A DNA stretch of 48,527 nt from Bacillota bacterium (GTDB taxonomy: Bacteria > Bacillota > Sulfobacillia > Sulfobacillales > Sulfobacillaceae), in contig JAKADO010000013.1 in assembly GCA_021820485.1 (NCBI GenBank), forward strand, positions 1 through 48,527, read 5' to 3'. A model generated the notes under the pieces. It was given only the letters and a program-made list of their open reading frames with translations, made no database searches and was not told the DNA's origin. Of the stretch, positions 35,458 to 43,504 are shown in pieces. Each line of letters starts with the position of its first letter. Within the stretch, counting starts at the first letter, position 1. The position numbers were made by a program, and so were the translations under genes.

Positions 35458-36474
35458 ATGGAGGTGCTCTTGGCCCCGCATCCGGAAGCCGCGCTTCGGG
35501 TGTTCCTGCACCGAAGCCGTGAAGTCATTCAAAAACCTAATCTTCAAGAAAAACTCACCGCGATCGCGGACGCCGTCGTCGAGTCTGGACTCTTTCGACG
35601 TGTGGCGGTGCAACTATATGCTGACCAATATGGAGAGAAGCTGTTTGGATTCGCAGGGCTAACCCCGGAGGACATCGAGTGGCTTGCAACCCATGACACC
35701 TTGGGGCCGCGCGAATACGACCGCATCCGCGAGCTCGGGGTAGACCTCGGAAACCTATACTTTGTGCACCACGATCACATTCGTGACATTTTCCTCGATC
35801 CGGACGCCTATCTCTTAACCTCCCAAGTCGACTGGAAGGGTCCGGGATACTGGCATCCCGATGATATGCTCTATGCGCCGCTGCTCGCTTCGGACGGCAC
35901 GCCGCTGGGCAACGTCACTGCTGACGAGCCCGGAGACGACCTGCTTCCCACCGAAGATACGGCTGCACTGCTCACACCTTTTCTGGCGATTGCGTCCTTG
36001 TTGGTGGAGCAAGCCTTGGACCGGCGCCGCGATACGTTGACAGCCTGCTTCAATGGACCTTTCTTCCGTGATGAAATGGCTCAATTGGCCCAATCGGACA
36101 GCCTTATGGGGCTGCTCTTCCTCGACATGGACAATCTCAAGAACGTGAATGATCGGGAAGGCCACGCCGCTGGCGACCGGCTCATCCAAGCGACCGCGCA
36201 CACCTTGCAGGAAATGGTCAGTCGAATCCTTGGCCGGTATGGCCGCGTGTTTCGATTGCACGGCGACGAGTTCGTCGTACTGGTCCGCCGCGGCGCACGC
36301 CCTATGGAGGAGGTGGCGGCGCGGATGCGTTTTGAGCGGGATGCCTTGTCGTTGAGTCTCAGCTTGGGAGGGGCCGCTTACCAGCCGGGCATGCCGCTCT
36401 GGGAGCTGACGCAGCATGCGGAGCAAGCAATGTACCAAGACAAATGGTCCCGCAAGGGGCTGTTGCCGCAATGA
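35458..36474 (+). CDS. GGDEF-domain protein (HGDEF variant), putative diguanylate cyclase
   Basis: A 338-residue soluble protein with a GAF-like N-terminal domain (to about 190) and a GGDEF domain containing LDMDNLKNVNDREGHAAGD and the active-site loop RLHGDEF (268-272). The first Gly of GGDEF is His, a substitution whose effect on activity is unknown. No RxxD inhibitory site is seen five residues before the loop. It lies next to the c-di-GMP-linked polysaccharide genes. The start is uncertain: ATG 35458 has no ribosome site, whereas TTG 35470 follows GGAGG at 5 nt. Confidence 0.85.
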   Translation: MEVLLAPHPEAALRVFLHRSREVIQKPNLQEKLTAIADAVVESGLFRRVAVQLYADQYGEKLFGFAGLTPEDIEWLATHDTLGPREYDRIRELGVDLGNLYFVHHDHIRDIFLDPDAYLLTSQVDWKGPGYWHPDDMLYAPLLASDGTPLGNVTADEPGDDLLPTEDTAALLTPFLAIASLLVEQALDRRRDTLTACFNGPFFRDEMAQLAQSDSLMGLLFLDMDNLKNVNDREGHAAGDRLIQATAHTLQEMVSRILGRYGRVFRLHGDEFVVLVRRGARPMEEVAARMRFERDALSLSLSLGGAAYQPGMPLWELTQHAEQAMYQDKWSRKGLLPQ

Positions 36475-36857
36475 GGCCGGAATTCCTCGACCATGTCGTG
36501 CTGGAGGTAAGAGACGTGGAGCGAAGTCTCACCTTCTATGTGGATCTGCTCGGCCTAAAGCCAGAGCGTCTTGAGGAATTTCGTGAGGGAAAGGCACCTT
36601 TCGTGTCGCTGCGGGCTGGCCCAAGCCTGATCGACCTGTTCCCATCCCGCGATCCGAAACCAGGCCCTCCTCACTTCTGCCTGGCATTCCATGACAGCAT
36701 CGCCGAGGTGGCAGCCCAACTAGAGCGGGCCGGCTTTCGCCCAGAAGAGCCAACGATACGCTTCGGCGCCAGGGGCATGGGCCAGAGTCTTTATATCCGC
36801 GACCCGGATGGACATCAGGTGGAGCTCCGCAGTTATTACCCCGAAAAACCAAGTTAA
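36471..36857 (+). CDS. VOC/glyoxalase-family protein
   Basis: A 128-residue single VOC domain: FLDHVVLEVRDVERSLTFYVDLLGL at the start and SLYIRDPDGHQVELRSYY at the end, with His and Glu as likely metal ligands. Such small proteins include lactoylglutathione lyases and fosfomycin-resistance-type enzymes; the substrate cannot be told. Its ATG overlaps the stop of the GGDEF gene (ATGA), so the pair is translationally coupled. Confidence 0.83.
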   Translation: MRPEFLDHVVLEVRDVERSLTFYVDLLGLKPERLEEFREGKAPFVSLRAGPSLIDLFPSRDPKPGPPHFCLAFHDSIAEVAAQLERAGFRPEEPTIRFGARGMGQSLYIRDPDGHQVELRSYYPEKPS

Positions 36858-36862
36858 ATGTT

Positions 36863-36911
36863 GCCTCCCTCCCGCCACATCCCTAACATGGGAAGGCAAC
36901 AGGAGGGAGGC
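36863..36911 (+). repeat. Inverted repeat covering a ribosome-binding site
   Basis: GCCTCCCTCC (36863-36872) is a perfect complement of GGAGGGAGGC (36902-36911), which is the ribosome-binding site of the next gene. The 5' arm can alternatively pair in part with GGGAAGGCAA inside the 29-nt loop. This would allow the transcript leader to hide or expose the ribosome site. Confidence 0.5.
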
Positions 36912-36919
36912 TGGTCCGA

Positions 36920-37177
36920 ATGCTGCTGTTCACGCTCAGCATCGCGTTTGCAGTCAGTTTATTCTTCTTCCGGCTGATGCGGCGCTTGTTATGGGTGCTG
37001 GCCATCCTTGCGGCGGCAGGCCTTGTGGTGTCGCGCATCCCGCTTCATAGCGCCAGTTGGCAGTCTCTCACACTGGTTATCGGCCTCATCGGCCACCTCA
37101 TCGCACATTCTTTTGCTACGGGTTTCCACCAATACGAGCGCTGGGGTCGCGAGTTGCTTCACCATCACGCGGCCTAG
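36920..37177 (+). CDS. Small membrane protein
   Basis: An 85-residue protein with three hydrophobic segments and a His-rich C-terminus (ELLHHHAA). No family is recognised. It has a very strong but potentially occluded GGAGGGAGG about 9 nt upstream. Its last four bases overlap the end of the convergent zinc-ribbon gene. Confidence 0.6.
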   Translation: MLLFTLSIAFAVSLFFFRLMRRLLWVLAILAAAGLVVSRIPLHSASWQSLTLVIGLIGHLIAHSFATGFHQYERWGRELLHHHAA

Positions 37178-37356
37178 AGGTAGGCATCGTCGGTCAAGGT
37201 GACCGCAATTACCTGCGTCCCTTGGCACGTGGGGCAGGCGCCCGAGCCCTCGGTGCACCGAGGACACCAAATCATCCGGCAGCTTAGGCACGCATAGGCG
37301 TCATACATCGGTCGCTCATCGGCCAACGTCGTATCGCAATTCAAGCAGCCTACCAT
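37174..37356 (-). CDS. Small zinc-ribbon protein
   Basis: A 60-residue protein with four CxxC pairs: CLNC, CLSC, CPRC and CPTC. This suggests two bound zinc ions. ATG 37356 has GGGGGAG 5 nt upstream. The function is unknown; such proteins may be adaptor or RNA/DNA-binding factors. It lies just downstream of aceA on the same strand and might be co-transcribed with it. Confidence 0.7.
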   Translation of the reverse strand: MVGCLNCDTTLADERPMYDAYACLSCRMIWCPRCTEGSGACPTCQGTQVIAVTLTDDAYL

Positions 37357-37393
37357 CTTTGCTCCCCCTTCCCCGACAACAGCCGGGATGTCA

Positions 37394-38680
37394 TCAGATG
37401 TCAGCGACAGCCGGTGAAAATTGCGCCTCTTCCGTGGAGCCGGTGAGTGCAGTCGTCGAGGATTGACCAGCGGTAATGGTCATCATCACCTCATCAAAGT
37501 AGCCGGCACCCACCTCGCGCTGATGCCGGACGGCCGTGTAGCCCGCCTTCTCTCCGGCGAACTCGGCCTCTTGAAGCTCCGCGTAGGCAGCCATGCCGTT
37601 CTTTTGATACTGCTGAGCCAAGTGAAACATGGACCAGTTAAGCGCGTGGAATCCTGCCAAGGTAATGAACTGAAACTTATATCCCATCGCGCCCAATTCA
37701 TCTTGAAAGCGCTCCAATTCCCGATCGTTGAGCTTCCGCTTCCAGTTGAACGAGGGTGAGCAGTTGTATGCCAGCCATTTGCCCGGATACTCCGCGTGGA
37801 TAGCCTCGGCAAAAGCACGTGCCTCATCCAGGTCGGGCTCCGACGTTTCACACCAGATAAGATCCGCATGGGGAGCATACGCCAAGCCGCGCTGAATGGC
37901 CGAATCCAGTCCTGCCGTTGTTTCGAAGAACCCTTCCGTGGTTCGCTCACCCGTGAGAAAGCGGTGGTCGGCCGGATCGACGTCCGATGTCAGCAGTTGC
38001 GCGCCATTGGCGTCCGTACGGGCAATGAGGAGGGTCGGCACACCCAACACATCCATCGCTAGCCGCGCGGCAATCAAGTGACGCACGGCTTGCTGGGTGG
38101 GAATGAGGACCTTGCCACCCATATGCCCGCACTTCTTTTCCGACGACAATTGGTCCTCAAGGTGAATGCCCGCAGCGCCTGCCTCAATGAGCGCCTTGAC
38201 CAGTTCAAAGACATTCAAGGGTCCGCCAAACCCCGCTTCGGCGTCGGCAACAATCGGCACGAACCAGTCAATGCCGGATTCAAGTCCTTCGACACGTTCC
38301 ACCTGGTCAGCCCGCATAAGCGCGCGGTTGATGCGGCGGACCATTTGCGGCACGCTGTTGGCCGGATAGAGCGACTGATCCGGATAGGTTTCCAATGAGA
38401 GGTTTCCATCGGCCGCCACCTGCCATCCACTTAAATAGATGGCTTCGAGGCCTGCCTTCACCTCTTGCACCGCCTGATTCCCAGTGATGGCGCCTAGTGT
38501 CCGAATATAGGGGCGTGAACCCAAAAGGTCGTAGAGCCGCTCAGCGCCGCGACGCGCCAAGGTATGCTCAATGAGCACAGACCCGCGCAGCCGCAGGACA
38601 TCCTCTTCGCTGTATGGACGCACAATACCGCGCCAGCGCGGGTTGGTCTGCCAATCTTGTGTCAATGACATCGTGGACAT
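37394..38680 (-). CDS. aceA: Isocitrate lyase
   Basis: A 428-residue enzyme that splits isocitrate into glyoxylate and succinate. The catalytic motif KKCGHMGGK is intact, as are the metal-site segments [10 protein letters not shown] and [13 protein letters not shown]. The ATG at 38680 lies 7 nt after GGAGGA; an ATG two codons upstream overlaps the malate synthase stop (ATGA) and is the alternative. With the malate synthase gene directly upstream it forms a glyoxylate-bypass operon for growth on acetate or fatty acids. Confidence 0.97.
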   Translation of the reverse strand: MSTMSLTQDWQTNPRWRGIVRPYSEEDVLRLRGSVLIEHTLARRGAERLYDLLGSRPYIRTLGAITGNQAVQEVKAGLEAIYLSGWQVAADGNLSLETYPDQSLYPANSVPQMVRRINRALMRADQVERVEGLESGIDWFVPIVADAEAGFGGPLNVFELVKALIEAGAAGIHLEDQLSSEKKCGHMGGKVLIPTQQAVRHLIAARLAMDVLGVPTLLIARTDANGAQLLTSDVDPADHRFLTGERTTEGFFETTAGLDSAIQRGLAYAPHADLIWCETSEPDLDEARAFAEAIHAEYPGKWLAYNCSPSFNWKRKLNDRELERFQDELGAMGYKFQFITLAGFHALNWSMFHLAQQYQKNGMAAYAELQEAEFAGEKAGYTAVRHQREVGAGYFDEVMMTITAGQSSTTALTGSTEEAQFSPAVADI

Positions 38681-38682
38681 GA

Positions 38683-40287
38683 TCATTCCTCCAGTGCATG
38701 AGAGTTGAGAACTTGGGAATCAGCAACCAGCTTCCCGTATGCGGGGATGGTGATGAAGTCGACGAAAGGCTCCTCCAAGGCACATTGCCGCACCAGCCCT
38801 TGAGCCTCCTCCAAGAAGGGATGCGGCGGCAGCGTCGAGACCACGTCGGCGAGCCACTGATCGAGCCGCTCCGGGCTGATGGCCGTCCCATCAGCCAAGT
38901 CCACACGATGGCGCTGCCATTGATACAGCTGGGCACGCGCGATTTCCGCGGTCGCAGCGTCTTCCATCAGGTGGTACAGGCCCACGGCGCCGTGCCCATT
39001 GAGCCATTCCGCCAGGTACTGCACCGAAACCGCCAAGTTGTTCTTAATCCCTGCCTCCGTGACGGTGCCGTTGGGCACAGCAAACGTCAGCAAATCCGCC
39101 GCGGTGACCCGAACATCGTCCCGGCGGTTCTTCTGCTGATGAAGAGCGGTTCCCAGCACGGCGTCGAAAGCGGCTTGAGCGACCGGCACCAAATCGGGGT
39201 GCGCTACCCAAGTGCCGTCAAAACCGTCGCGGGCCTCGCGCTCCTTGTCCTCTTGCACCCGGGCCAGCGCTTCGCGGTTCACGTCGGGATCGCGACGGCT
39301 GGGGATGAAGGCTGCCATGCCGCCGATCGCGTGGGCCCCCCGTCGGTGGCAAGTATTGACGAGAAGATTGGTGTAGGCACGCATGAACGGCACAGTCATG
39401 GTAATTTGGTTTCGGTCCGGAAGTATGGCGTTGGAATGGGCCCGGAACTTCTTGATCACACTGAACAAGTAGTCCCAGCGGCCCGCATTGAGCCCCACAA
39501 CATGACGCCGCAGCACATAGAGAATCTCTTCCATCTGCAGCGCCGCCATGATGGTCTCAATCAACACGGTCGCCTTGATCGTGCCGTTGGACATGGACAG
39601 CTGCTCTTCGGCCGCGTCAAAGACGGCGTTCCACAGCGCCGCTTCGGCATAACTCTCCAATTTTGGCAGATAGAAGTATGGGGCGGTATTGCGGGCCAGC
39701 AACTCGCGGGAATTGTGAAAGACGTACAAGCCAAAATCAAAGAGAGCTCCCGCCATGGGCTCCCCATCCACACGCACGTGGACTTCATCGAGATGCCAAC
39801 CGCGGGGACGAACCACCAACACGGCCCGGCGCTCCTTCAACCGGTAGCGCTTGCCGTTCGGCGCCTGATGCTCCAACGTCCCCTTAACGGCTTGGGAGAG
39901 TGTTGTTTGGCCCTCAAGCAGGTTGTTCCACGACGGGCTCAAGGCGTCTTCGAAGTCCGCCATAAATACCCGCGCACCAGAATTCAGCGCGTTGATGACC
40001 ATTTTCGGATCGGTCGGACCGGTAATTTCCACGCGGCGGTCCAATAAATCGGGGGGAATTGGATCGACTTGCCACGCACCATGCCGAATTTCTTCGGTCT
40101 CCGGCAAGAAGTCGAGCGCCAATCCGCGATCCAACTGCTGCTGGATATCTTGGCGCCGCTGAAGCAGGTCACGGCGCTTCTGGTTGAACCGCCGGTGCAA
40201 GGTTTCGAGAAACGCCAGTGCCGCTGGGGTGAAGAGCGGCTCATATTGGGGCTCAATCGGGCCCACTACGGTGATCGACACCGCCAT
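38683..40287 (-). CDS. aceB: Malate synthase A
   Basis: A 534-residue enzyme that condenses glyoxylate with acetyl-CoA to give malate. It shows family segments such as [38 protein letters not shown] and the Asp-containing C-terminal [23 protein letters not shown] 40287 follows AGGAGG by 4 nt. It is the first gene of aceB-aceA. The leader upstream holds a hairpin (ATCGGGC/GCCCGAT, 40307-40328). Confidence 0.95.
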   Translation of the reverse strand: MAVSITVVGPIEPQYEPLFTPAALAFLETLHRRFNQKRRDLLQRRQDIQQQLDRGLALDFLPETEEIRHGAWQVDPIPPDLLDRRVEITGPTDPKMVINALNSGARVFMADFEDALSPSWNNLLEGQTTLSQAVKGTLEHQAPNGKRYRLKERRAVLVVRPRGWHLDEVHVRVDGEPMAGALFDFGLYVFHNSRELLARNTAPYFYLPKLESYAEAALWNAVFDAAEEQLSMSNGTIKATVLIETIMAALQMEEILYVLRRHVVGLNAGRWDYLFSVIKKFRAHSNAILPDRNQITMTVPFMRAYTNLLVNTCHRRGAHAIGGMAAFIPSRRDPDVNREALARVQEDKEREARDGFDGTWVAHPDLVPVAQAAFDAVLGTALHQQKNRRDDVRVTAADLLTFAVPNGTVTEAGIKNNLAVSVQYLAEWLNGHGAVGLYHLMEDAATAEIARAQLYQWQRHRVDLADGTAISPERLDQWLADVVSTLPPHPFLEEAQGLVRQCALEEPFVDFITIPAYGKLVADSQVLNSHALEE

Positions 40288-40460
40288 CCCTCCTCCTGCT
40301 GCAACTCATCGGGCAAGGGATCGCCCGATTGTGAAGTTGTTCACGCCCATGATACGGGAGTCGTGCATGCTGCGGGCGGAATCTTCCGGCGAATAGTCAG
40401 AAAACCGCGGCGAACGGACCATGAGGACTCCCCAATGGCAGAGGTCTTGATAGGACGGGA

Positions 40461-40489
40461 TTGGACGCGCACAATAGAGAGCGTATGAG
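40461..40489 (+). promoter_or_regulatory. Candidate sigma-A promoter for the RluA-glutaredoxin gene
   Basis: TTGGAC (40461-40466) and TATGAG (40484-40489) are separated by 17 nt. The expected start point is about 24 nt before the ATG at 40520, so the leader would be very short; no ribosome-binding site is visible in it. Confidence 0.45.
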
Positions 40490-40519
40490 AAACCGCGCCG
40501 GTGGCCTTTAACCCGACGC

Positions 40520-41329
40520 ATGGCGAAGGAGTTGAGCCAAACGGATAAAACACCGCTGATTGCCGTGAGCCCAATGGCCTTGGAGTTATGGTATGAGGGC
40601 CCTACGGTGGTTGTCGCAGACAAACCCGTCGGACTCCCCGTGCATCCGGCCGATGCCAAGGGCACCAATTCGTTGGTCAATGGACTATTTCAGTCCAACC
40701 GATGGCTCGCCGAGATGGAGACCAGCCATACTCCCGGCGTTATCCACGTGCTCGCACCAGAAGATCGTGGATTGGTACTGGTTGCTAAGTCAGACGAGAC
40801 CGCTGAAGAGCTGCGGCAACTTTACGCCGCCGGGCGGATCACATTCAGCTATCGCGTGCGCGTTCCAGCCCCCCTCACGCCGGCCAGCACCGATGCGGTG
40901 ACAGTCTTCGACCACCAAACCTATGATGAGGTCACCGTTTGGGATATCGACAGCCCCATTGGGAATACCGAAGATCTGCGCCGCCAATGGATTCCGGATT
41001 CCGGCCACGGTGCCTACTTCGTGCTGTATCGCCTGCAAGTTCCCATGCTCCATGAGACGCTCACCGTGGGATTTGGCGAGCGCATTTGGCTTCCCAGCAT
41101 TGACTTGTACACCGCCCCGCCCTGAAGTGTCTGCAACGGCACGAAAGAGTTTCTTTCGTACAACGGCTTCGCCTATCGGGACCATACCCTGACCGATGAG
41201 GCCAATGTGGAGATTATGCGGACACTGCGCAAGGGACACGGACGCGGCATCCCTGTGATCCAAATGAACGGCCAAATTTCGGTAGGATTCGACCGGCATC
41301 GATTGAAGACATCCCTTGGCTTGCATTAA
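40520..41329 (+). CDS. Candidate selenoprotein: RluA-like domain fused to UxxC glutaredoxin
   Basis: The frame is interrupted only by UGA at 41123-41125 and then runs to TAA at 41329 (269 residues). Residues 25-200 resemble an RluA-type pseudouridine synthase (VVVADKPVGLPVHP, GLVLVAKSDE), but the catalytic HRLD motif is HVLA, so the Asp is missing. From about 195 a glutaredoxin begins: LYTAPP-U-SVCNGTKEFLS, with the UGA (residue 202) at the nucleophilic Cys and Cys205 as partner. It continues with the cis-Pro motif GIPVI and the end VGFDRHRLKTSLGL. A SECIS-like hairpin follows the UGA. Selenocysteine insertion is the simplest reading; the fusion is not one I know. Confidence 0.72.
41141..41159 (+). 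promoter_or_regulatory. SECIS-like hairpin after the glutaredoxin UGA
   Basis: A perfect 7-bp stem ACGAAAG/CTTTCGT with loop AGTTT (41148-41152). The loop starts 22 nt after the UGA and has G as its second base, which fits the bacterial SECIS pattern. It lies within the coding sequence, as bacterial SECIS elements do. Confidence 0.6.
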
Positions 41330-41340
41330 TCCGGACGGCG

Positions 41341-41362
41341 AGGCTGCAGATGTCTGCAGCCT
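41341..41362 (+). terminator. Hairpin downstream of the candidate selenoprotein gene
   Basis: A 9-bp perfect inverted repeat AGGCTGCAG/CTGCAGCCT with a 4-nt loop, 12 nt after the TAA. There is no T-run after it, so it may be a processing or weak termination signal rather than a strong intrinsic terminator. Confidence 0.4.
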
Positions 41363-41425
41363 TGCGGTCCCAAGCCAAGCCGGCCCTCTCGCAAGCCATG
41401 AGGCTAATTTTGGAGGTGCAACGCA

Positions 41426-41743
41426 ATGGAGTGGCATAAGACCCTGACTTTTTCACCCGACCGCATTCGCGCGCTCGAGGCCTTCATCAAGGAGCCCGAT
41501 ACGCGGCAGAGCGACATATTTGACTCCGGTACATTTCCCATCGATGACGCCACCCGCCTGGACTGGATTATCAAGCACGACCTCTTTGAAGGGGTGGTGC
41601 TGCATCTCAGTCTTATGAGCGGCGATGGAACGCAGTTTTTGGCTGGGTATGAAGTCCCCCTGAGCGAGGTGCACGAACTCTTGACCACCCATCCCATTGA
41701 GCATGGTCAGAGTCATTACCAGTTGATCATCCAGGAAGGCTAA
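41426..41743 (+). CDS. Hypothetical protein
   Basis: A 105-residue soluble, acidic protein. No family is recognised. It has a clear GGAGGTG about 8 nt before ATG 41426, so it is likely real. Segments such as LFEGVVLHLSLMSGDGTQFL suggest a small alpha/beta fold. Its end overlaps the convergent cupredoxin-like gene by 4 nt. Confidence 0.65.
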   Translation: MEWHKTLTFSPDRIRALEAFIKEPDTRQSDIFDSGTFPIDDATRLDWIIKHDLFEGVVLHLSLMSGDGTQFLAGYEVPLSEVHELLTTHPIEHGQSHYQLIIQEG

Positions 41744-42264
41744 TTCTCTGCCACATGCAGGACTCCCTGCATCAACCCAGGGGTGGCCATGGGCCCGCCG
41801 TCTCCACGTGCTCCGGTCCCGCAGGGCGCCTCACAATACCATGCGTACGTCCCTGGGTGCGACACGCGCACCCAGGCGACGACCGTAACGGTTCCTCCCG
41901 TGCGAGCCGCTGGGATGGGGAGGTTGACCCGCAATCCGGGAATCGTCAAAGTGTGGGAGATGCGTCCACCTGCCACACGGCCCACGGGCTTTCCGTCGAC
42001 CCATTCCTGCCGATGCACCGTTCCCAGAACCCGTGTCTCGGGAGAGCGATCTTTCAGCGGTGATGCTCCGTCGTCATGGCTCACAATGGTCAACTTCACC
42101 GTCTGTCCGGCGGGCCAAGTCCATGTCGAAGGCGTGTAATAGGGTCCCGCCGAATCGTTCCGAATGGTGAGTCTGTCCGAAACGCCGGCGGCGTCCACGT
42201 GCGGCATCGCCACCACCAGCGCTCCCGCAAAACCCCAGCCAACGCCCAACCATTTCCACCTCAT
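41740..42264 (-). CDS. Secreted cupredoxin-like protein
   Basis: A 174-residue protein with a signal peptide (cleavage near VDAAG). It is predicted to be a beta-sandwich domain, with a C-terminal metal-site-like stretch: a His (VSHPG), then WYCEAPCGTG and GPMATPGLM. The CxxxCG spacing resembles the CuA site of cytochrome oxidase subunit II, but the second His of CuA is not at its usual place. It lies beyond the terminator of the quinol oxidase operon, so it is transcribed separately. An electron-carrier or copper-handling role is inferred. Confidence 0.62.
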   Translation of the reverse strand: MRWKWLGVGWGFAGALVVAMPHVDAAGVSDRLTIRNDSAGPYYTPSTWTWPAGQTVKLTIVSHDDGASPLKDRSPETRVLGTVHRQEWVDGKPVGRVAGGRISHTLTIPGLRVNLPIPAARTGGTVTVVAWVRVSHPGTYAWYCEAPCGTGARGDGGPMATPGLMQGVLHVAEN

Positions 42265-42394
42265 AGCATGAATTCCTCCTCAAACGTCGAGGGATAGCAT
42301 GCCCAATTCTTGAGAAATATGCCAAGGCTCCGAGCACGGATGGAATCCCGGAGAAGGCGGGCCTGGAGGTGAGCACGGGACTACCCCGCAACAC

Positions 42395-42424
42395 AAAAAG
42401 GGCCCGCTGATGACAGCGGACCCC
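42395..42424 (-). terminator. Rho-independent terminator after the quinol oxidase operon
   Basis: On the minus strand a 10-bp hairpin (GGGTCCGCTG/CAGCGGGCCC with one G-T pair, loop TCAT) is followed by TTTTT. It lies 16 bases past the stop of the subunit IV gene. Confidence 0.85.
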
Positions 42425-42439
42425 GACCAAAGGTGCAAA

Positions 42440-42823
42440 TCAGGACACCCCGGATTTGAACAGCATAATCCAGATGGACATCCCGACCATTCCCAGGGCA
42501 ATCAAAAATACCAGATAGAGCGGAATAAGCTGCCAGGCCAATCCCCGGCTTTCCTTCAGATGCATGAACACACCCAACTGCAATCCTGCCTGAAAAACCG
42601 CCAACGCGAGAATAATCGCCAATAGTGCGGCAGGCGGCAGAACGTGGTTCATCACCAAGAAGTACGCTGCGAAGGTTAGCACCAACGATCCGATGTAACC
42701 CGCAATTTGCACCGCCGGGAATTTCTCTTCGGCAAAGTGGGGACGCAGAAACTTCAGTCCCTTGTCATTGTCCTGCTCGTACGCCTCTTTAATCGTAAGC
42801 GCCGTGTTGCCGTGCTCGGACAT
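42440..42823 (-). CDS. qoxD: Quinol oxidase subunit IV
   Basis: A 127-residue protein with three membrane helices and the conserved LGVFMHLKESRG segment of the CyoD/QoxD/CtaF family. It assists assembly of the heme-copper oxidase. ATG 42823 has GGAGGT 7 nt upstream; the longer frame begins at a GTG that overlaps this site. It is the last gene of the operon. Confidence 0.9.
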   Translation of the reverse strand: MSEHGNTALTIKEAYEQDNDKGLKFLRPHFAEEKFPAVQIAGYIGSLVLTFAAYFLVMNHVLPPAALLAIILALAVFQAGLQLGVFMHLKESRGLAWQLIPLYLVFLIALGMVGMSIWIMLFKSGVS

Positions 42824-42883
42824 ATCGGTCACCTCCCTTAATGGCCACCCGGAGGGGCCCTTCTTGTCTCACCTTCCGTTCTC

Positions 42884-43504
42884 TCACACAATTTTTCCGT
42901 TCAAGTACACGAAGGTGTAAATGAAAATCCAGACAATGTCGAGAAAGTGCCAGTACAGCGAGTAGGTAAACACCTTGCGCGCGGTTTGCGCCGTGATGCC
43001 CCGTTTTTTCAACTGGAACAACAACGTCACCGCCCAGAAAATCCCGAAGGTCACGTGCGCACCGTGCGTGCCGACCAGGATGTCGAAAGCTGAGAGGAAG
43101 GCGCTGGTGTGCCATGTCGCGCCAATCGCAGCAAAGCTGACAAAGTCGTGAATTTCAGTCCCGACGAAGCCAGCCCCCAGCAAAATGGTGACAAGCATCC
43201 ATCCCATCAGCGCCTTGACATTCCCCTTGCGCATGGCATAGATGCCAAGCCCGATGGTAAAACTGCTCGTCAGCAGCAGCAGCGTCTCCAACATGACCGG
43301 GCCCATCTGGAAAAGCTGATTGGCCGAGGGGCCCTGAGCCACAGCGCCTCGGTATACCGCATAGGTGGAGAAGAGACTGCCGAAAATCAAGACGTCAGTC
43401 ACCAGAAACATCCAGAACCCGGTGATTTTGATGCTTTCCTTTTCGTCCGCAAACTCGACGGGGAGATGCTGGACTTCGTGTTCTTCGGCCAATGGCATGC
43501 TCAT
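42884..43504 (-). CDS. qoxC: Quinol oxidase subunit III
   Basis: A 206-residue protein with five membrane helices of the CyoC/QoxC family (FWMFLVTDVLIFGSLFSTYAV, GTHGAHVTFGIFWA, YWHFLDIVWIFIYTFVYL). ATG 43504 overlaps the subunit I stop (ATGA), and GGAGG lies 8 nt upstream. Confidence 0.93.
   Translation of the reverse strand: MSMPLAEEHEVQHLPVEFADEKESIKITGFWMFLVTDVLIFGSLFSTYAVYRGAVAQGPSANQLFQMGPVMLETLLLLTSSFTIGLGIYAMRKGNVKALMGWMLVTILLGAGFVGTEIHDFVSFAAIGATWHTSAFLSAFDILVGTHGAHVTFGIFWAVTLLFQLKKRGITAQTARKVFTYSLYWHFLDIVWIFIYTFVYLNGKIV

Noticed and set aside
38698..40047. 449-codon plus-strand frame opposite malate synthase
   Set aside because: It mirrors aceB, has no ribosome site or recognisable domain, and the minus strand encodes a complete enzyme.
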